Part shown: piece by piece, positions 63,246-64,000 of the stretch
How positions within the stretch are numbered: the first letter of the stretch is position 1
Layout of the letters: each line of letters begins with the position of its first letter
Assembly: GCA_037975125.1 (NCBI GenBank)
Contig: CM075857.1
Coordinates: 88,921,199-88,985,198, forward strand
Length of the DNA: 64,000 nucleotides
Reading direction: 5' to 3'
DNA from: Latrodectus hesperus
Taxonomy: Eukaryota > Arthropoda > Arachnida > Araneae > Theridiidae
Program-made: the position numbers and the translations under genes
Notes under the pieces: model-generated
Database searches by the model: none
The model's input: the letters and a program-made list of their open reading frames with translations, nothing else
What the model was told of the DNA's origin: nothing

Positions 63246-64000
63246 TTTCTTGTTTGAATCCCTGATATAGTAGGTTATTATTTATCGTCTTTTTTTTTTT
63301 ACTATCTCATTTTATTTATTTATTTATTGCTCCTTTTTAAGAATGAAAACGTTACTGAACAAGTCGTTCACCCATAAGGAAGGAAAAAAAAAAAAGAATG
63401 GCTATCGGGTTTTTCCAAAAGGCTCACGTGCGTTGGATACACCTGTTATTGTTTTGTTGAGACTTAATTTTAGTGACTAAGAAAAGGATGGGATGATAAA
63501 GGGTGGATTTGGGAACATTTTACACTTTAAAATGTCCGATTTGTCTTTTTCATATGCCTGCACCTTAATTTCCGTTTTGAGATCTTTTCATTTTTTTTTC
63601 CTATACATTATGCAATGTTCTGGTATTCAGTCAGGCGTTGACGTATGGAATGTATCAAAGATATTGCACCTTAATTTTTATACTTTTCATTTATTGTCTT
63701 GAGTAACTCTTAACTGAGATACGCTGCATTAGTAAAATCATTTGAAAAAATAATAATACAATTACATGCTTTTGTACAATGAGGTTGGATACTTCAAGGA
63801 ACAAACTTTGGTAGGGCGATGCCATCTAATTTTAAACTTCTGTAAGCTCTTATAAAATGAAATGTAAATTAGAAGCTATCTCTTATTATAACATTTGTGG
63901 TAACTTCGTAAATTAGTTTTAGTATAAATACTATTTTTATAAATAATCCTTTTTATATCTCGGTTTGAATTTGGTTTTGAATATAACAGCCAATTTGCAA
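63246..64000. other. mostly A+T-rich non-coding DNA
   Basis: Homopolymer runs of T and A occur near 63290-63300 and 63385-63396. The 69-codon plus-strand frame 63493-63702 is Phe/Ser-rich without a motif. Nothing else is recognised. Confidence 0.5.

Overview
The window looks like nuclear DNA of an arthropod with an A+T-rich genome. The evidence is eukaryotic: no operon-like gene packing, long dinucleotide microsatellites (CA, CT, TA), three tRNA-derived SINEs with target-site duplications, a mariner-type relic, a terminal-inverted-repeat MITE, and splice-like signals. A spider is my best guess from the character of the SINE family. That is inference, because nothing here fixes the species.

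No complete protein-coding gene can be supported. Most open frames are short and many begin at TTG or GTG rather than ATG. The longest ones in repeats are explained by the repeats. The simplest reading is intergenic or long-intron DNA. Several short candidate exons (about 852-926, 3490-3542, 14702-14752, 23058-23140, 24742-24790) and two exonless acceptor/donor junctions (5556/5557 and 27135/27136) all lie on the minus strand. This fits, but does not prove, a position inside large introns of a minus-strand gene. One competing candidate exon (14184-14252) is on the plus strand.

Layout: 0-7 kb is A+T-rich with candidate exons, a 118-codon frame and a striking cluster of GATAAC inverted pairs (6195-6292). 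7-20 kb alternates A+T-rich DNA with G+C-richer islands that could be conserved non-coding elements, plus a two-unit duplication at 18.3-18.8 kb. 20-28 kb holds microsatellites, two candidate exons that share a compatible phase, and a CTTAAG-rich island. 28-41 kb is mostly plain A+T-rich DNA with islands at 30.1, 31.8, 33.6, 38.4 and 40.1 kb and a duplication at 34.5-34.9 kb. 41-57 kb is repeat-rich: three long TA tracts, a three-unit repeat of about 230 bp, a hAT-like MITE, another two-unit repeat, and a mariner relic that still carries the end of a transposase. 57-64 kb contains the SINE cluster (59.4-62.0 kb) and a CpG-rich island (63.0-63.25 kb).

The best-supported features are the mobile elements and repeats. 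Candidate exons, regulatory islands and ratchet sites are sequence-only hypotheses with low to moderate confidence.
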